DNA of 64,000 bases from Pseudomonas sp. MM211 (GTDB lineage: Bacteria; Pseudomonadota; Gammaproteobacteria; Pseudomonadales; Pseudomonadaceae): positions 3,038,001 through 3,102,000 of the forward strand of contig NZ_CP081942.1 of the NCBI RefSeq assembly GCF_020386635.1, written 5' to 3'. Below the pieces are notes generated by a model. That model searched no databases. It was not told the origin of the DNA and saw only the letters and a program-made list of their open reading frames with translations. The position numbers were made by a program, and so were the translations under genes. Shown here piece after piece: positions 33,792 through 40,949 of this stretch (within the stretch, counting starts at the first letter, position 1; each line of letters opens with the position of its first letter).

Positions 33792-34820
33792 TCAGACGGC
33801 AGCCACTATTTTTGCAGGTGGCTGAGTGCGGCGACCCAGTACACCGGCACCCGCCGCGACCAGCCCTGAAATCACCAGGGTGATCAGCAGAATCCAGGCA
33901 CCCTGGGAAACGCGCTTGGCCGCTACCTCAGCCGCTTCACGGGCTTTCTGCTCGGCCTGGGCTTTCAGTTCCTGATACTTGGCGTAAGCCTGGCGATAGC
34001 TGGCTTGAGCTTGATCGACGATCTGGTTGGCCTCGGCGTCGGTTTTGTTACCGCGTGCCTTGATCAGATTGACCAACGCTTCACGGTCGGCAGCGTCCCA
34101 GGCCTGGTCGCCCTTGGCTTTGATGCGATCCAGCAGGCTGCCCAGTTGCTCGCCGGCCTGTTGAGGGTTTTCAGCGCTGCGCTGGGCGGTGTTCTGCGCA
34201 TCCTGCTGAGTGGCTTGCGCTTGCTGGTTGAGGTTCTCCGGGTTCAGTTCAGGCTTGCCAGTCTGACGCATGGCTTGTTCGAGCTCGCCCTGAATATCGT
34301 CCAGATTGAACTCGATACCCTGTTCGCGCAGCTGATCCTGAATCTTGCCACTCAGTGCCGGTGCGACCTGGGCGATGCCGCTGCCCAGTGCCGACATACC
34401 ACTGCCAGCCAGATTCAGGCCGCCACGCACCACACCGGTTACCGCACTGGAGACCAGGTATACAGTGATCAGCGAAACGCTGGCCCAGACCAGCAGGCCA
34501 TGGAAGGCACCCTCACGCTGCGCCAGGCGACCCGCTGCCCAGCCACCAATGAACAGCGAAATCACCGCACTGATCACCACCCAGATAGCGGCGCCGGTAC
34601 CGATACCAGACAGCGGGTCGGCCTCCTGCAGCGGGTCGATGCTGGCGCTGCCGATGGCCGTGCCCAGCAGGTTGAGTAGCAGTGATACCACCATGGCGAG
34701 TACGACCCCCGCCACAATCGCACTCCAGGAAATGCGCTTGAGCAGTGGCGCCACAGCAGTGGAGTCATGGTAAACGGGTTGGGTGTAGCCGACTGGAGCA
34801 GTACGGTCGTCGCGGATCAT
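33792..34820 (-). CDS. Integral membrane protein with central coiled coil, unknown function
   Basis: This 342-residue protein has an N-terminal membrane block of about four helices (LLKRISWSAIVAGVVLAMVVSLLL, AAIWVVISAVISLFIGGWAAG, GLLVWASVSLITVYLV). Next comes a Gln/Ala-rich, strongly helical soluble stretch (about 165-300, e.g. NLNQQAQATQQDAQNTAQRS) and a final helix GAWILLITLVISGLVAAGAGVLG. Similar Pseudomonas proteins are annotated only as hypothetical or PhnA-like. Tandem SAIVAG and IGGWAAGRLAQ motifs are family marks. It stands alone with its own terminator. It may serve envelope stress, but that is speculation. Confidence 0.75.
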   Translation of the reverse strand: MIRDDRTAPVGYTQPVYHDSTAVAPLLKRISWSAIVAGVVLAMVVSLLLNLLGTAIGSASIDPLQEADPLSGIGTGAAIWVVISAVISLFIGGWAAGRLAQREGAFHGLLVWASVSLITVYLVSSAVTGVVRGGLNLAGSGMSALGSGIAQVAPALSGKIQDQLREQGIEFNLDDIQGELEQAMRQTGKPELNPENLNQQAQATQQDAQNTAQRSAENPQQAGEQLGSLLDRIKAKGDQAWDAADREALVNLIKARGNKTDAEANQIVDQAQASYRQAYAKYQELKAQAEQKAREAAEVAAKRVSQGAWILLITLVISGLVAAGAGVLGRRTQPPAKIVAAV

Positions 34821-35075
34821 AATGGCAGCCCCTCAAGGCAATGGCAGAACGAGCGAAATATCTCGTTACTACAAATGACTGTGGCGCGAACGGGAAAGTT
34901 TGGACTGGATTTTCGGGAGAGATTTTCTAGGCCCTGTGCCTGACATCGGGCTTTTTGAGTTTGCCGCCGACCTGTAACAAAAGCAGGCTGTGGTCAGGGC
35001 ACGAGCGTTAGAGCCAAGGGCGTATCTGCCACTCGTTCAGGGTGCCGGAAAGGCCCCCGTGTTTCACGAAAGCGA

Positions 35076-35771
35076 TCAATGAATGGAGCCATAGGCAAGC
35101 CGCTCACGCACCAACAACTCAGCCTGATGGGCCATCTGGTCGAGCAGCCGGTCGCGCTTCTTCTCCGCCTCGCTCATGGCCTTCTTGCCGTGTTGCTTCA
35201 ACAGATACGCATGGATCTGTCGCACTTCAGTGGACTGGTAAATCGGCATGAGATCCTGCACCGCCACCATGCCATCCGAGCGATAGCTGCGGGTATTCAT
35301 CGACACCTGCGGGCCCTGCGCCGCCAGCACACGAAAGCCCATGGCCTCGAAGGTTGGCACCTTGCCCGCCGCGCATGCCAGCTCCACATGCGGGTGACGC
35401 TCGATGATCTGCTGCAGCATGGCCCGCGCCACACCGTGCCGGCGATGGCTGGCCTGCACGGCCATATAGGCCAGGGTGCAGGCCTCGGCGTCGTCCTGGC
35501 TGGGCAGGTAGAGGGCAAACCCCAGCACCAGGGACGGGTCTTCGTCATCCAACGCCAGGATCAGCTGTGTGGGGCTGTCGGCGTTACCGTTCATGGCCTG
35601 CAGATACAGGTGCACCTCGTAGCCGATCACGTACTGGTACAGCTGATAGAGCGGGTTGCTGGGCGTCAGCGACACGGGGCTGATATCGCTGAAGTAGTCC
35701 ACCACCATCTGCAGCACCTGGCTTTTCAGGGACTCGGGCGGTGTGGCATTCAGGTGTACGAGGGTGAACAT
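35076..35771 (-). CDS. GNAT-family N-acetyltransferase
   Basis: This 231-residue protein has a GNAT core: LVLGFALYLPSQ, CTLAYMAVQASHRRHGVARAMLQQIIERHP with the acetyl-CoA-binding R/H-G-x-A loop, and VPTFEAMGFRVL. A C-terminal extension of about 50 residues, HAYLLKQHGKKAMSEAEKKRDRLLDQMAHQAELLV, is charged and helical and not part of the fold. The substrate is unknown. It is monocistronic. Confidence 0.82.
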   Translation of the reverse strand: MFTLVHLNATPPESLKSQVLQMVVDYFSDISPVSLTPSNPLYQLYQYVIGYEVHLYLQAMNGNADSPTQLILALDDEDPSLVLGFALYLPSQDDAEACTLAYMAVQASHRRHGVARAMLQQIIERHPHVELACAAGKVPTFEAMGFRVLAAQGPQVSMNTRSYRSDGMVAVQDLMPIYQSTEVRQIHAYLLKQHGKKAMSEAEKKRDRLLDQMAHQAELLVRERLAYGSIH

Positions 35772-35912
35772 CGAAGGGCGGGCTCTTGTGTGAATCGGCG
35801 GGCGCCATTGTAACGCCTGTGGCTGTGGCGGCGGGACGAGATGATCGGGGCGTTATCTGCCGGGGCTTCAGGTAAAATTGCGCAACATCGGATTCAAATC
35901 TGGCAGAGGCTT

Positions 35913-36224
35913 ATGGCATCGTTGAAACGCAAATACTCGGGCATGGAGCGCGAGCTGGCTCGTACGCTGACCACCGCCTGCGAGACGGCCAAAAGCGAGA
36001 TCGTCGGCTTCCAGTGGCTTACCCACGATGTGGACTACGAGCGCTTTCCGCAGAGCCTCATCGTCACCTGGGTGTTCGATACCGAAGCGAGCAAGGATAA
36101 GGCAATCGCCAGCCCGGACAGGGCGAGAATGCATGACCTGACGCTGGCCGCCTTTGAGGAGGTGGGCATCACCGTGTCTAACATCGCCGCCCACGTCGCG
36201 TTTCGCTCAGAGCAGCGCAAGTGA
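35913..36224 (+). CDS. Conserved hypothetical protein upstream of the DUF1289 gene
   Basis: This 103-residue soluble protein starts MASLKRKYSGMERELARTLTTAC, has a beta-strand pair around RFPQSLIVTWVFDTEAS, and ends with a helix-strand unit DLTLAAFEEVGITVSNIAAHV. It is not recognised as a named family. GCAGAGG precedes ATG 35913; the frame open to 35841 lacks a better start. It lies 9 bp before the DUF1289 gene, so the two are probably co-transcribed. Confidence 0.7.
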   Translation: MASLKRKYSGMERELARTLTTACETAKSEIVGFQWLTHDVDYERFPQSLIVTWVFDTEASKDKAIASPDRARMHDLTLAAFEEVGITVSNIAAHVAFRSEQRK

Positions 36225-36233
36225 GCGACAAAC

Positions 36234-36422
36234 GTGGCTAAAGACATCGAAAATCCCTGCGTTTCGCTGTGCCAGCTCAACAGCGAAATGTGCGTCAGCT
36301 GCGGCCGCACCCGAGAAGAAATGCGCAAATGGCGCGGCATGAAACGCCCCGAGAAGATGGCCACCGTGCAGAAGGCTACGGCGCGGATGAAGGCGATTGC
36401 CAAGAAGAAGAGCAAAGGCTAG
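36234..36422 (+). CDS. DUF1289 small Cys-rich protein
   Basis: This 62-residue protein matches DUF1289: NPCVSLCQLN followed by MCVSCGRTREEMRKW, a C-x3-C ... C-x2-C set likely to bind zinc or an iron-sulfur centre, then a lysine-rich tail. The start is GTG 36234. Function is unknown; family members are widespread in proteobacteria. It is tightly linked to the preceding hypothetical gene. Confidence 0.88.
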   Translation: MAKDIENPCVSLCQLNSEMCVSCGRTREEMRKWRGMKRPEKMATVQKATARMKAIAKKKSKG

Positions 36423-36472
36423 CTAGTAGCCAGCGACTACAGCGTAGTCTGAAAGACGATCTGTACGACTTG

Positions 36473-36886
36473 CTAATCAACGATACGCAGGTTGTAAGTG
36501 CGCTCGGCGTGCAGTCCCACGCACTGCGTTCCATAGGTTCCCACAGAAATATGAACCTTATGATGGCCGGCTTGGGTCGGGATTCCCTTGATCAGTGCCT
36601 GTGCTTCACGGTCCTGATGCTCAATACGCAAGCCTGCCGGCATCGGTGTTTTATCGCTGACATAGAAGCCATGGACAGGCGTTGAGGCGTTGGTGATTTC
36701 GATGCTCTGTCTGTACGGTACTCCCACCTGGCCGTCCGGTAAGTACTCGGGCAGGAGCATGGGCTCTGCCCTGGTGGCGCATCCGGCGGCGGTACTTCCG
36801 AGTATCGTTGTCTCGCATCCGGCGAGCAGGGCGATCAACGGTGCAATCAGCGGCATTCTTTGCAGCATATGAAAACGTTTACTCAT
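36473..36886 (-). CDS. Putative lipoprotein with Ig-like domain
   Basis: From ATG 36886 the protein has 137 residues. The leader MLQRMPLIAPLIALLAGCE contains a lipobox (LLAGC), so it is probably lipid-anchored. The mature part looks like a putative-Ig repeat (LPDGQVGVPYRQSIEITNAST, MPAGLRIEHQDREAQALIKGIPTQAGHHKVHISVGTYG), the pattern of He_PIG-type domains. Two further starts are in frame. It begins the more AT-rich accessory stretch and is convergent to the DUF1289 gene. Confidence 0.7.
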   Translation of the reverse strand: MSKRFHMLQRMPLIAPLIALLAGCETTILGSTAAGCATRAEPMLLPEYLPDGQVGVPYRQSIEITNASTPVHGFYVSDKTPMPAGLRIEHQDREAQALIKGIPTQAGHHKVHISVGTYGTQCVGLHAERTYNLRIVD

Positions 36887-37053
36887 ATTTATGGAATTCG
36901 AGCGAATACAAGTCTGCCAAAAAGTGTGTAGGGTGTATGACGCTTTTTCATACACCGTTGTGGCAGTTGTCCGGCTACTTGCTGGACGCTGGCGCGTCCG
37001 GGGCGGCGCTTCCACGCGAAACGCTGGAACGATCAAAATATGTATAGCATTTC

Positions 37054-37806
37054 TTAAGAGTCATACTTGAGTTCACATTTATATCCACCCAGCGACCGAA
37101 TATTCTTCCAGTTTTTCCAGTTAGCGATCAACCAGTCATGGTGTAAGCTTCCGTCCGTTGCGAAAAGATTTTTTCCCTGTGCAATTGGAAAGGTAAAAAT
37201 ATGCTCTTTATTTGAGATGGATTGCACGGTGACTTTAATTCTCGCCTGCGATCCATAAGCTTTATCAAAATACGCATTCAGATCATCTACATAGGTCAGT
37301 TGCGCAATGCCAAAAGGCGAACCTGCCGTTTCATGTACAAAGACGTTAGATAATCTTTTGTCAGTAAGATAGGACGAAACACCCCGCAACTCGATATTTT
37401 CACCGACGGTGAGCCATTGAGTCGCTCCTGGCGCAATGGTGATTGGACTGTTTTCGTTTCGAGCAGGGCCGAGCGTACATCCACCTTTGCCACCGCTCTT
37501 CGCGACGGCCACGGTTCGAGCATTCTCCACAGATAAGGATGCAGCAATTAGCGTAACTGGTGCTTCACTATAGTTGCGCACTTGGAAGCTAAGAGATACA
37601 TCGTCGTGATTGCTAGAAAACCCAGGATTTCTGAAAATCGGACTGAAACGACCCTGTATTGCTACAAGTGGTTCTTTATTGGGAATAAAATTCTTTAATA
37701 AGTCCCAAACCCCACCAACATCACTGAGAAGGCCGACGCTTGCAATAATCACAGCAAGTGGTACTGACAAACCCCTGATAATCTTGCTTTTCCAAATGCT
37801 TTTCAA
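37054..37806 (-). CDS. Orphan membrane-anchored protein in AT-rich DNA
   Basis: This 250-residue protein has one N-terminal hydrophobic helix (IIRGLSVPLAVIIASVGLLSDV). The remainder is a beta-rich domain facing either side: PLVAIQGRFSPIFRNPGF, VSLSFQVRNYSEAPVTLIAASLSVENAR, ITIAPGATQWLTVGENIELRG. Base composition is clearly more AT-rich than the flanking core genes, which suggests horizontal origin. No family was recognised. It could be an effector, an immunity-type protein or a simple orphan. Confidence 0.6.
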   Translation of the reverse strand: MKSIWKSKIIRGLSVPLAVIIASVGLLSDVGGVWDLLKNFIPNKEPLVAIQGRFSPIFRNPGFSSNHDDVSLSFQVRNYSEAPVTLIAASLSVENARTVAVAKSGGKGGCTLGPARNENSPITIAPGATQWLTVGENIELRGVSSYLTDKRLSNVFVHETAGSPFGIAQLTYVDDLNAYFDKAYGSQARIKVTVQSISNKEHIFTFPIAQGKNLFATDGSLHHDWLIANWKNWKNIRSLGGYKCELKYDS

Positions 37807-38376
37807 GCTTTACTCTCTTACGTTTTTCAAATTGGTGCTTGCGATATACGCGAGCTCAAAGCGTTCACAGAAACTACCTTTAGTCATCCTCGATCAACCT
37901 TTGAACATGGGGTTGCCATGAATCATGGTGATCAAGCTTCGCGCTGTCCACCCTACGCGGAGACATTCGACGTGGGTTGGATGACGCGCTCTTCATCCAC
38001 CTCTACAGTGGTTGTTCGGGCTACTCGCTTGTTGCTCTGCCTTCCGCAAGACGTTCAAAACAATACGATACCTGAATCCCGTCAGGAGGCCGAGTGGAGG
38101 TGCTGTGGAGAGGGGCGTTTGGCATGGATGCCAAACGAGGAACGATGGGCCAGGGATGGCCCACCGTGACGACCCTCGGAACAATGCCGGAGCGAGGGGA
38201 GTTGAGTGTAGCGAAACCCGGATGCCGGGCGCGCTTTCTCTTTGGTTACTTTCTCTTTCGCGCGAGCAAAGAGAAAGTGACTCGCCGTAAGGGCGAAATC
38301 AGTAGAGGAGTGCGACGCAGAAAATAAATCTTTCCCCTCTTTCCAGTTCCCTTTTCCACGCGAAATCTTTTAAAGA
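37807..38376. repeat. Dispersed repeat relic with strong hairpin, no gene
   Basis: This 570-bp gap has short frames only. The part at about 38094-38330 has the pattern seen repeatedly in gammaproteobacterial genomes, where frames read LFGYFLFRASKEKVTRRKGE-like sequence. It is dominated by an inverted repeat: TTACTTTCTCTTT (38246-38258) against AAAGAGAAAGTGA (38268-38280), 12 of 13 paired, loop CGCGCGAGC. It is best read as a mobile or structural repeat rather than a coding sequence. Confidence 0.5.
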
Positions 38377-39417
38377 CTAAGTCCAGCGTAGGCTGTTTGT
38401 AATTCTTTCATATGCTTCGAAAAGTGAATTGAACTTATCTGCTACTTCTGGAGTGCGAATCAAAATATTTTTCGCTCTTGCAAGAAGTGTTTCGTTGCGG
38501 CTAACTGTTTGCCTCAAGTCACTGGTGATTTTTGTTTGCGCAGATTCTTTCAGCTCTTCTGTCGCTTGGTTGACTAGTGTCAGTGCTTCTTCAATTGAAG
38601 GTATAGTGGGTGTGGACTTGGATAATTGAGTGGAAAGCTCTGTTAGGCTAGCCAGCAATCGCTGCAAATCTTCTTCAGAGTGAAGAGCTTTGTTCCTGGC
38701 GTAGTGATCCGAGCATGCGCACTGAGTGTTATGGCAAATAGGGCAGTTTTGAGCGTAAATATTGTTAAAGCCATCTGAAAAATCTAGCTTCGGATACTGT
38801 ATGTCCCAGGCCGATAGCAGCCATGCAATACAGTCGGCGAGCTCTTCTTCTATCGCTTGGACTGGCCTGCCTTGCCCGACGTGAGAACAGTATGCTTCAT
38901 AAACCTCTCCCAGCTCTTCAAATAATCTAGAGAAGTGATGGTGGCATCCGTGGGTTTTCCAAATCGCTAAGTTTGATGGGTAAATACTATTCAGATTTTT
39001 TGCAATATCCCCTGCGCTAGGGGTTAAGCTGGGATTGTTTTTAATGGAGTTATATTTCTCTGACCGCTCCTCTCTGGCTGCTTTTTGATTTGTGAATTTT
39101 AATGATGTTTTGTTGGTTTTTGCGCAGATGCAATTGCTTTCTAGGCAATAGGCACAGCAGTTTGGGAACTTGCTGAGGAAAGAGTCTTGGATGTCGATTT
39201 TTAAATGTGTTCCAAGCGCACACAGCCAAGAGAAGGAACTAATAAAGTATGTACTAGGATCTTGTCCCTTTTCGACGGCTCTTGCTAGATATGCACAGTT
39301 TTGCGCAGCATGGGCATAGATGTATTCAAAACTACTAGATTTGTTTTTTTCTCCATATAGCTCCTTTAAGCTATTTTGAAGGTCTCTCATAGTTATCTTA
39401 ATAGTAGGCTCTGGCAT
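38377..39417 (-). CDS. Tandem MazG-like protein with two CxxC-x4-CxC zinc knuckles
   Basis: This is a 346-residue protein counted from ATG 39417. Residues about 160-235 form a MazG-type NTP pyrophosphohydrolase domain with the hallmark EExxE (E167, E168, E171) and ExxD (E192, D195), ending in a C225-x2-C228-x4-C233-x-C235 knuckle. Residues about 30-98 look like a second copy in which the acidic metal ligands are lost but the C88-x2-C91-x4-C96-x-C98 knuckle is kept. Residues about 245-340 are helical, probably coiled coil. GGAAAAAAG precedes ATG 39417; ATG 39429 is an alternative. The gene is AT-rich and starts just behind the nrdB terminator. MazG enzymes hydrolyse NTPs or dNTPs; the substrate here is unknown. 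Confidence 0.72.
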   Translation of the reverse strand: MPEPTIKITMRDLQNSLKELYGEKNKSSSFEYIYAHAAQNCAYLARAVEKGQDPSTYFISSFSWLCALGTHLKIDIQDSFLSKFPNCCAYCLESNCICAKTNKTSLKFTNQKAAREERSEKYNSIKNNPSLTPSAGDIAKNLNSIYPSNLAIWKTHGCHHHFSRLFEELGEVYEAYCSHVGQGRPVQAIEEELADCIAWLLSAWDIQYPKLDFSDGFNNIYAQNCPICHNTQCACSDHYARNKALHSEEDLQRLLASLTELSTQLSKSTPTIPSIEEALTLVNQATEELKESAQTKITSDLRQTVSRNETLLARAKNILIRTPEVADKFNSLFEAYERITNSLRWT

Positions 39418-39429
39418 CTTTTTTTCCAT

Positions 39430-39460
39430 AGAAAAGCCCCGCACTAGGCGGGGCTTTTCT
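39430..39460 (-). terminator. Terminator between nrdB and the MazG-like gene
   Basis: AGAAAAGCCCCGC (39430-39442) and GCGGGGCTTTTCT (39448-39460) are perfect 13-bp arms around a 5-nt loop (ACTAG). Stem flanks rich in A and T make it work in both directions. It lies about 60 bp beyond the nrdB stop and only 13 bp before the MazG-like start codon. Confidence 0.88.
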
Positions 39461-39522
39461 AAGCTTCAACCCCAACATCCATGGCAGGTGTTGGGTGAAT
39501 CTAGCGTAATTTCAAATTGCCA

Positions 39523-40776
39523 TCAATCCCAGCTCAACGCCCCGCCAGTCTGATACTCGATCACACGGGTCTCGAAGAAGTTTTTCTCTTTCTTCAAGTC
39601 CATGATTTCGCTCATCCATGGGAAGGGGTTGCTGGCGCCTGGGTATTCTTCTTTCAGGCCGATCTGCGTCAGGCGACGGTTGGCGATGAATTTGAGGTAG
39701 TCCTCCATCATCGCGGCGTTCATGCCGAGTACGCCGCGGGGCATGGTGTCGCGGGCGTATTCGATTTCCAGCTGGGCGCCCTGCAGAATCATCTGGGTCG
39801 CTTCGTCTTTCATCTGCGCGTCCCATAGGCTCGGGTTTTCGATCTTGATCTGGTTGATCACGTCGATACCGAAGTTCAGGTGCATGGATTCGTCGCGCAG
39901 GATGTACTGGAACTGCTCGGCGGTGCCGGTCATCTTGTTGCGGCGGCCCATGGAGAGGATCTGGGTGAAGCCGCAGTAGAAGAAAATGCCTTCGAGTACG
40001 CAGTAGTAGGCGATCAGGTTCTTGAGGAACTGGCGATCGGTTTCCGGGGTGCCGGTTTCGAACTTGGGATCGGAGATCGAGCGGGTGTACTTGAGGCCCC
40101 AGGAGGCTTTCTTCGCGACGCTCGGGATCTCGTGGTACATGTTGAAGATTTCGCCTTCATCCATGCCCAGCGATTCGATGCAGTACTGGTAGGCGTGGGT
40201 GTGGATCGCTTCCTCGAAGGCCTGGCGCAGGATGTACTGGCGGCACTCGGGGTTGGTGATCAGGCGGTACACGGCTAGTACCAGGTTGTTGGCTACCAGG
40301 CTGTCGGCGGTGGAGAAGAAGCCGAGGTTGCGCATGACGATGCGGCGCTCGTCTTCGCTGAGACCGTCTGTGGATTTCCACAGCGCGATGTCGGCGTTCA
40401 TGTTCACTTCCTGCGGCATCCAGTGGTTGGCGCAACCATCCAGATACTTCTGCCAGGCCCAGTCGTACTTGAAAGGTACGAGTTGGTTGAGGTCGGCACG
40501 GGCGTTGATCATCTGCTTGTCGCCGACTTCCACGCGACCAGAGGCGCCTTCCAGATCGTCCAGACCTTCCTGGATGTCGAGGTCGTTCAGGGCTTTCTTG
40601 GCGCGGGCGACTGCATCGGAGTCGTTGGCGTCGATGGCGCGTGCTTCGAGGGCGGCGTTGCCACCGACCTGATTGAGCTTTTCCAGGCTCATGTCGGCAC
40701 TGGCTTGTGCGGCAGTCTGTTTGGGAGCGGCAGCTTCAGCGCCGTCTTCCTTGTCGAATTCGTCCCAGCTCAGCAT
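39523..40776 (-). CDS. nrdB: Ribonucleotide reductase class Ia, beta subunit NrdB
   Basis: This 417-residue protein carries the diiron-tyrosyl radical cofactor of class Ia ribonucleotide reductase, which makes dNTPs aerobically. Visible marks are [45 protein letters not shown] (metal Glu and His residues) and the C-terminal tail [11 protein letters not shown], which docks onto NrdA. An N-terminal extension of about 80 residues precedes the core, as in Pseudomonas. It lies 173 bp after nrdA; a GCCAGG-CCTGGC hairpin (40879-40896) sits in between. Confidence 0.97.
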   Translation of the reverse strand: MLSWDEFDKEDGAEAAAPKQTAAQASADMSLEKLNQVGGNAALEARAIDANDSDAVARAKKALNDLDIQEGLDDLEGASGRVEVGDKQMINARADLNQLVPFKYDWAWQKYLDGCANHWMPQEVNMNADIALWKSTDGLSEDERRIVMRNLGFFSTADSLVANNLVLAVYRLITNPECRQYILRQAFEEAIHTHAYQYCIESLGMDEGEIFNMYHEIPSVAKKASWGLKYTRSISDPKFETGTPETDRQFLKNLIAYYCVLEGIFFYCGFTQILSMGRRNKMTGTAEQFQYILRDESMHLNFGIDVINQIKIENPSLWDAQMKDEATQMILQGAQLEIEYARDTMPRGVLGMNAAMMEDYLKFIANRRLTQIGLKEEYPGASNPFPWMSEIMDLKKEKNFFETRVIEYQTGGALSWD

Positions 40777-40949
40777 GGGTTGGCTCCTGCTTGAGGGTCG
40801 GCATGAGAGCCGGCCTGTATGGATAGTGGCTAATCGTCGGTGGCTCGAGGTGCACGCAGAGCGCTACGGCTGATTATTGCCAGGGCTGCGCCTGGCTTCG
40901 CGTTATCGGTGCCGGATTGCAGTGAAGGCTGCAACCCGGCGGATACCTC

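Noticed and set aside
38094-38327. Short frame reading like a hypothetical basic protein
   Set aside because: It lies in a dispersed repeat with a strong hairpin; several overlapping frames look equally plausible, so the repeat explains them better than a gene.
38377-39417. MazG-like gene as half of a mazEF-type toxin-antitoxin pair
   Set aside because: There is no small partner gene adjacent on the same strand, and the protein itself is a nucleotide pyrophosphohydrolase-type fold, not an antitoxin.
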